Notes under the pieces: model-generated
What the model saw: only the letters and a program-made list of their open reading frames with translations
The model's database searches: none
What the model was told of the DNA's origin: nothing
Made by a program: the position numbers and the translations under genes
Source of the DNA: Musa acuminata AAA Group
Taxonomy: Eukaryota; Streptophyta; Magnoliopsida; Zingiberales; Musaceae
Direction of reading: 5' to 3'
NCBI RefSeq assembly: GCF_036884655.1
Contig: NC_088342.1
Coordinates: 19,115,001 to 19,179,000, forward strand
DNA: 64,000 nt
Shown here: one piece after another, positions 58,715-64,000 of the stretch
How positions within the stretch are numbered: position 1 is the stretch's first letter
How the letters are laid out: every line of letters starts with the position of its first letter

Positions 58715-60123
58715 TGTTAGACTAAGAGAGGGGAGGGGGGGGGGGGGGGGGGTTGAATTCGACGATTTAAACACTCTCGGATTGTTTGCAGTAATATAAA
58801 TGACAAAGAAGATGTAATATAAACGTAAACCGATTTATAGTAGTTCGGTCATGTGACATACATCCACTTGCGAAGCCTTTTTCGATGAGGCTCCCAACTT
58901 CCACTAGCAAATCGCTTTGAAAGGGAAGGACAAATACCCCTCTTATAACATTTTACAAGTGGTTCACTCTCTTACAAATTTTTCAAAGAGAAAGAAGGAG
59001 GTGAACACTTAAGCTATTGAAAACAAGACTTTTGCTAAAGCTTTTCTCAATTTATAACTTTCCAAAGGTTGTTTTCTTTGTTGAGAATTGAGGGGTATTT
59101 ATAGGCCCCAAGATGATTCAAATTTGGGCTCAAAATTTTGAATTTTCTTTAGTTTCCGAGGCTGGCAGTTCCACCGCTCAGTCCGGCAGTGCCACCGCTT
59201 GGTTCTCGGGTTCTGGGCGATGCCACCGCCTACACTATTTCAGGTCACTGATTGGGCTCCAAACTTGGCCCAAACCTGTCCGAACTCGGGCCCAATTGAC
59301 CCCTACTTGGGTTATAAGATTAACACCTAATCCTAACCCTAATTAACGTGTTAACTACGAATATAAAGATATTTCCTAAGCTATTACAAAGTCCGCAAGT
59401 CAAGACTTCTTCCGGCGAACTTCCGGCGGTCTTCCGATAAACTCTCGGAAACCATTATGCGGACTCCCGGCAAGCTCCTAGACTTCATGATTTGATCTTG
59501 GCGAGTTCCAATGAGCTTCTTCGGCAAGCTTCGATCTTTCTCGGCGAGCTCCGCGAACTTCCAACAAACCTTCCGACGAGCTTCCGAAAAACCCTTCGGC
59601 AAGCTCCCTACTCATTCTCGGCTAGTTCTAGTAGCATTCCCGACGAACCTTCGGACTTCCGTCAAACTCTCGAACTCGCAACGAATCCTTCGTGCTTGAC
59701 TCCGACATTTTGTTACGCTTTATGTCTTCGTCGTTATCGTAGTTAATCCTGCACACACAAGCCAAAACTCTACTCCAATCTAGATAATTATTACAATGCG
59801 AATTGACATTCTGTTGCTCGGCACATCATTGGTTGGCGCTTCGTCTGATTCTTCAGCGCATCGTCCTCTCTTACGGCTTGTTGCCCAATTGGCGGTTGAC
59901 CTTCGCAACCCCGATATCCTTAGCGCAATTTCGCTCTTGGCCCGATGCCCGACGTTCGAAGCCTTCTGCCGTCCAATATCCTAACGTGATCTCCTCCGGT
60001 GCAACGTTAATTCCTCCTGCGTCAACTGTCTAATCTTGATCGAGTAGACCTGCATCACTCAAAATGCAGTTAAACATCTAAACAAAATCAATTCATTTCA
60101 TCATCAAAATCTGAGATTCAACA
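58715..60123 (-). repeat. Solo SIRE-type copia LTR (minus orientation)
   Basis: In plus orientation it runs TGTTAGACTAAGAG (complement of the CTAACA end) with a run of about 19 G, through the TATA box complement TATTTATA (59096-59103), three GGCRRTSCCACCGC motifs (59165-59228), the CTTCCGGCGAACTTCCGG-rich part (59400-59700), to CTGAGATTCAACA (complement of TGTTGAATCTCAG). No matching LTR or internal region flanks it, and the 5-bp flanks (TAGGC / TATTG) do not match. Confidence 0.8.
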
Positions 60124-60813
60124 TATTGAATCTTACGTGATATTGTGTTTTCTAATACTTTCATATATTGAATTATGTAGTTGAAGAATAAATTCTTTTT
60201 GAGGTTAAATATAGGTTCAATTATCTTGATTGTAGTTACACGTAATTGACATTGATTCTGTTGTGTTACACGTAGTTGACATGTCATCATTTTAAAGCTA
60301 ATTCGATTCTTGATAAATTATAAATCATTGTTATATCATTTGCCCCTCATTATGATTTGAGATAAGGGTTTGTCTCGAAACATAATGTCCGAACACTTGG
60401 CACCTTAATGCTTATATGTTTGCTGGATTGGTTGAGCTGGAGCCAATCTCGTAGATGGTCTATTGTAAGTTAAACGTAGTCTAATGAATTGAGCGCAGAC
60501 TAGCCCAAGTTGACTTGTTGTGGTCGGTTCTGACGTAGGCCAATAAGACTCGGTGTTCATTGACCCGACATGGGTCGTGTGCAGGCTAAGAGATCAAGAT
60601 GACTGACTAGTGGACGTGGACTCATCATAGATTTATTTGACTATTAATATCAAAGCCTCGATAGTTGGGTGGTACAGAGTTCCTCCTCCTCTCTAAGGAA
60701 AGAAAAACAAAAAACTATTTGGTTTTAAGACCAAGTTGAGCTTCACCTGCTACTAAGTTACAGTTATCTTATTGCAGCACCGACTTGATTATGGTCAACT
60801 CACGACTTATTTG
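60124..60813. other. Intergenic DNA, no gene seen
   Basis: It contains a two-copy phrase GTTACACGTARTTGACAT (about 60234 and 60264). Otherwise no repeat or gene was recognised. Confidence 0.4.
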
Positions 60814-60820
60814 TGTAACG

Positions 60821-60851
60821 GTTATTATTAAATATCTTATTTAATAATAAC
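60821..60851. repeat. Perfect hairpin at LTR start (14-bp arms, 3-nt loop)
   Basis: GTTATTATTAAATA and its exact complement, separated by TCT. A related phrase (CCGTTATTATTAAATTAAAT) recurs at 60948. Confidence 0.9.
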
Positions 60852-61073
60852 GTAACGGTTCTTATTAAGATTCATAATTCATTATCATGAATTTCTTCAT
60901 TTATTATGGTTTAAATGATTTTAGTTTCTTATTCTTTATGCATGAAACCGTTATTATTAAATTAAATATTTAATATCATTAAGTTCTTCATTATGGTCCA
61001 AACGTTATAAATTTGAATTAATTCTTGAACGTTATGAGTTGGTGATGATAAATGTTCTTGATGGGAGAACATC

Positions 61074-61081
61074 TATATATA
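61074..61081 (+). promoter_or_regulatory. LTR TATA box
   Basis: TATATATA about 140 bp upstream of the ATG at 61215, the likely promoter of the element. Confidence 0.6.
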
Positions 61082-61224
61082 CATAAGGATTTTGGTCCCT
61101 TGGCTCAATCATCTCTTTGAAGCGAAAGACTTTCCTACACCATCTAAAGCGAGAGTTCTGAGCCGAGAAGAACTAAAGTTCAAGAAGAAACCTCTGCAGA
61201 AATTCTTGGCGACAATGGCTGGAG

Positions 61225-61957
61225 GTACGCTATTTCGTTTCCGCATTAGTTTTATTGTGTTTTTATTACAATGATTTAGAAACACAAGTTGGCTTCATTA
61301 AAATTTCTTACATTTGGTATCAGAGCCGAATGACCTCTGCCTTGATATGAAAAAGTTTTCATTTTTATGCCATGAAAATGATTTGATTTTGGTTTCTTCT
61401 TGGAAACTTGTTGATATATTTTGTTGAAAATCATGAGGAAATATCATTTTCAACATTTTTAGTCGGTAAAATGCTCATATTATGTATGCATATTTAGTTA
61501 TATTAAATTATGTTTATGAGCAAATTTTTTATGTTTAAAATGTCTAGTGATCCATATAATCTTAATTAATTAAGAATTAGCCACAGCATCCTTAATTAAT
61601 TAAAATTATATATAAAGTTAAAATAAGGATCACATAAGTAATTAGACATCATATTGTGATTGATTATATTTCCTATAATAATTGTTATCCCACAGGATCT
61701 TTTATTATATTTAATATAATTAATCAGGATAAAATATCAGATTATTTTCATAATTTACCCACAGGGATTATGAATTGGAATATAATTTGATAGTTTTATC
61801 ATAAAGATCATTTGAATCTATTTGAATTAAGAATTTAGCCCACAGGCAATTTTTATGTCATGAGATTCATATTTTTGGCATGTTTCACATTGGTAAAACA
61901 TGTAATTTAGTCTATTAAGCTTCAAATTTTGACATAAGCATGTTTGATTTTATGTAG
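61225..61957 (+). other. Possible leader intron spanning LTR end and primer site
   Basis: Donor GGAG|GTACGC at 61224/61225 follows ATGGCTGGAG (ATG 61215) inside the LTR. Acceptor TTTTATGTAG ends at 61957, where the Gag frame opens. Joining keeps phase. Without it the Gag frame has no ATG before 62038, inside the conserved domain. Confidence 0.45.
61315..61327 (+). other. Primer binding site (initiator tRNA-Met type)
   Basis: TGGTATCAGAGCC, two bases after the LTR end. Confidence 0.92.
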
Positions 61958-62637
61958 TTTCTCAAACTGTTAATTTCTCTGATATTCGATGTGATATTCC
62001 CGAACTTAGTGGTGATAACTATAAGATATGGAAGGAGATGGTTCTCCTCCATTTAGGGTGGATGGATATTGATTATGCTATTAGAAAAGACGAACCACCT
62101 ATAGTCACTGATACCAGCACTCTAACTGAGATCGCGTTATATGAGCGATGGGAGCGATCCAATCGGCTCAGCGTGATGTTTATCAAAACTAAGATAACTG
62201 CTGGCATACGTGGTTCTGTTGACTTGCTAAAGGCTATCGATGAACAATTCATCACTTCGGATAAGGCACTAGCAAGCACCCTTATAATGAAATTTTCATC
62301 CCTTAGACTCACCAACATAAAGGGTGTGCGTGAGCACATAATGCAAATGCGAGATATTGCGGCTCAACTTAAGAAACTTGAGGTTAATATGTCAGAATCC
62401 TTCCTGGTGCACTATATTCTGAACACCCTTCCACCTCAATATAGCCCTTTTAAAATTTCATACAATACACATAAGGACAAATGGTCAATTAATGAATTAA
62501 TGACCATGTGTGTTCAAGAAGAAGAGAGGCTAGTAATGGAATTGGGTGAGAGTGCATTGATGGTAACCACTCGAGGGAAGAACAAAACTAACAAACATCA
62601 AGCCAATCAAAAAAGCTTATCAGCAGGGAAAAGGTAA
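61958..62637 (+). CDS. Gag of right-edge copia element (UBN2 type)
   Basis: Open frame of about 226 codons ending at TAA 62635. Phrases such as DIPELSGDNYKIWKE and YERWERSNRLSVMFIK place it in the UBN2/retrotransposon Gag family, which forms the virus-like particle. The N-terminal part lacks its own ATG, see the possible leader intron at 61225. The frame ends just before the zinc knuckle because of one extra A in the run at 62629-62632, so Gag is cut off from its nucleic-acid-binding part and from Pol. Confidence 0.75.
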
Positions 62638-62638
62638 A

Positions 62639-64000
62639 ATACCACCCCAAGCTGATATCAAGAAAGAAGCAAGGTGTTTCTTTTGTAAAAGAAAGGGACA
62701 CATGAAAAAGGAATGTACGAAATTCCAACAATGGCTTGAAATGAAAGGTAAACCAACCTCATATGTATGTTATGAATCTAATATGGTCAATGTTAATATT
62801 AACACCTGGTGGATTGACTCTGGATCAACAATCCATATTGCAAACTCTTTGCAGGGTATGCAAAACCTAAGGAAGCCAGTGGGAAGTGAGCAAAGCATCT
62901 TATCAGGAAATAAGATGGGCTCACATGTGGAAGCAATTGGAACATGCATTTTAACTTTAAGTACTGGTTTTGTTTTAAAATTGGAAAGAACCTTTTATGT
63001 ACCAAGTTTCTCACGAAACTTAATGTCTGTTTCCAGACTCGTACCATTTGGATATTCCTTTAATTTTAAAGACACATCATTTCGTTTATTATATAAATCT
63101 GATTGTGTTGGGAATGGTATTTTGTCTGACGGTCTTTACTGTATTTTATTACAAAATGATAATACTCAAGGTTCAATGCATGTTCACACTGGCATTAAGA
63201 GGTGTAATATTAATGAGGACTCCTCTATATTATGGCATCGGAGATTAGGACATATCTCCATAGAGAGAATTAAAAGATTAGTTAAAGATGGGGTACTTAG
63301 TACTCTTGATTTTACTAATTTTAAGACTTGTGTGGACTGTATTAAAGGAAAACAGACCAATAAGTCCAAAAGGGGTGCTAATAGGAGTTCAGACTTATTA
63401 GAAATAATTCATACTGATATATGTTGTCCAGACATGGACATACATGGTCAGAAATACTTCATCTCCTTTATAGATGATTACTCACGATATATGTATATAT
63501 ATTTGCTTTATAATAAAAATGAAGCATTGGATGCCTTCAAAGTCTTTAAGGCTAAAGTTGAGAACTAATGTGGTAAGTAAATTAAAATTGTGAGATCAGA
63601 TAGGGGTGGAGAATATTATGGTAGATATACTGAAAATGGACAAGCACCTGGTCCTTTTGCTAAGTTTCTTCAAGAACATGGGATTATTGCCCAATACACT
63701 ATGCCTGGTTCTCCAGACCAGAATGGTGTTGCAGAAAGAAGAAACCGAACATTATTGGACATGGTGCGGAGTATGCTTAGCAACTCCAATCTTCCTAAGT
63801 TCTTGTGGACTGAAGCACTAAAGACGGCTGTGTATATATTAAACCGAGTTCCAACCAAGGCTGTCCAAAAGACACCATTTGAACTATGGAAAGGTTGGAA
63901 ACCGAGTTTGCGACATATGCGCATTTGGGGATGTCCGTCTGAAGTCAGGATATATAATCCACAGGAGAAGAAACTGGACCCGAGGACTGTTAGTGGGTAT
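62639..64000 (+). pseudogene. Pol (zinc knuckle, protease, integrase) of right-edge copia element, partial
   Basis: In the frame shifted by one from Gag: zinc knuckle CFFCKRKGHMKKEC (about 62675-62716), protease WWIDSGST (about 62809), pre-integrase LWHRRLGHIS (about 63230), integrase core with HTDIC (63411), SDRGGEYYG (about 63597) and NGVAERRNRTLLD (about 63722), ending in the window at KLDPRTVSGY. Two TAA stops (63566 and 63578), each one C-to-T change from CAA, interrupt the integrase. RT and RNase H are beyond the window. Confidence 0.85.

Larger units (their letters stand above)
60814..61312 (+). repeat. 5' LTR of right-edge copia element
   Basis: TGTAACGGTT to TTTCTTACA (TGTAA...TTACA ends), about 499 bp, directly followed by TT and the primer site. 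The 3' LTR lies outside the window, so the start is inferred from the terminal inverted repeat and position. Confidence 0.65.
60814..64000 (+). mobile_element. Ty1/copia element, 5' part (runs off the window)
   Basis: 5' LTR 60814-61312, primer site 61315-61327, Gag (61958-62637), then zinc knuckle, protease and integrase to the window end. RT, RNase H and the 3' LTR must lie to the right. Damage is light: one single-base frame change near 62628-62632 and two stops at 63566 and 63578. Confidence 0.88.

Noticed and set aside
59384..60033. Frames in the CTTCCGGCGAACTTCC region
   Set aside because: This is the solo LTR in reverse; the frames are by-products of its short repeats.
1..64000. CRISPR arrays, rRNA and tRNA genes
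   Set aside because: None seen. The tRNA-like phrases TGGTATCAGAGC are retrotransposon primer sites, and all tandem arrays lack the repeat-spacer form.

Overview
The window is plant nuclear DNA. It has short exons separated by AT-rich introns, many LTR retrotransposons with plant initiator-tRNA-Met type primer sites, DNA transposons, and dinucleotide and trinucleotide microsatellites. The gene set (a plant NodH-like sulfotransferase, a CEP peptide precursor, a UBP15/16-type MYND deubiquitinase) is that of a flowering plant. The GC-rich first exon of the deubiquitinase and the repeat families suggest a monocot, plausibly the banana family (Musaceae), but that assignment is from memory of family resemblance and is not proven here.

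Layout. 1098-5190 (+): a six-exon NodH-like sulfotransferase gene. 7526-18655: a decayed composite of SIRE/Maximus-like Ty1/copia pieces in which three '3' untranslated module + LTR' units follow each other, with one degenerate pol. 19511-21735: an AT-rich, strongly diverged tandem array with a unit of about 280 bp. 22623-33255: nested transposons (a partial hAT-like element, a truncated SIRE-type LTR, the 3' end of a Tat-like Ty3/gypsy element with an antisense ORF and a 104-bp tandem array, and a 5.3-kb Tork/Tnt1-like copia on the minus strand with TSD GCTCC). 33256-38882 (+): a chromodomain Ty3/gypsy element with TSD TTTAT. 39535-39831 (+): a one-exon CEP signalling-peptide gene. 41488-56340 (-): an eleven-exon ubiquitin-specific protease gene whose introns hold two hAT-like elements (8-bp TSDs) and a 4.4-kb LTR element with no coding capacity. 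58715-60123 (-): a solo SIRE-type LTR. 60814-64000 (+): the 5' part of another Ty1/copia element, cut by the window end, with a possible spliced gag start codon inside its LTR.

Only three host genes can be supported and they show no sign of working together: one probably sulfates a secretory-pathway substrate, one encodes a secreted 15-residue hormone, and one removes ubiquitin. Their reading frames are intact. Almost everything between them is repeat-derived. The retrotransposon polyproteins are broken mainly by stop codons of the kind produced by C-to-T/G-to-A transitions, as expected for methylated, silenced elements.
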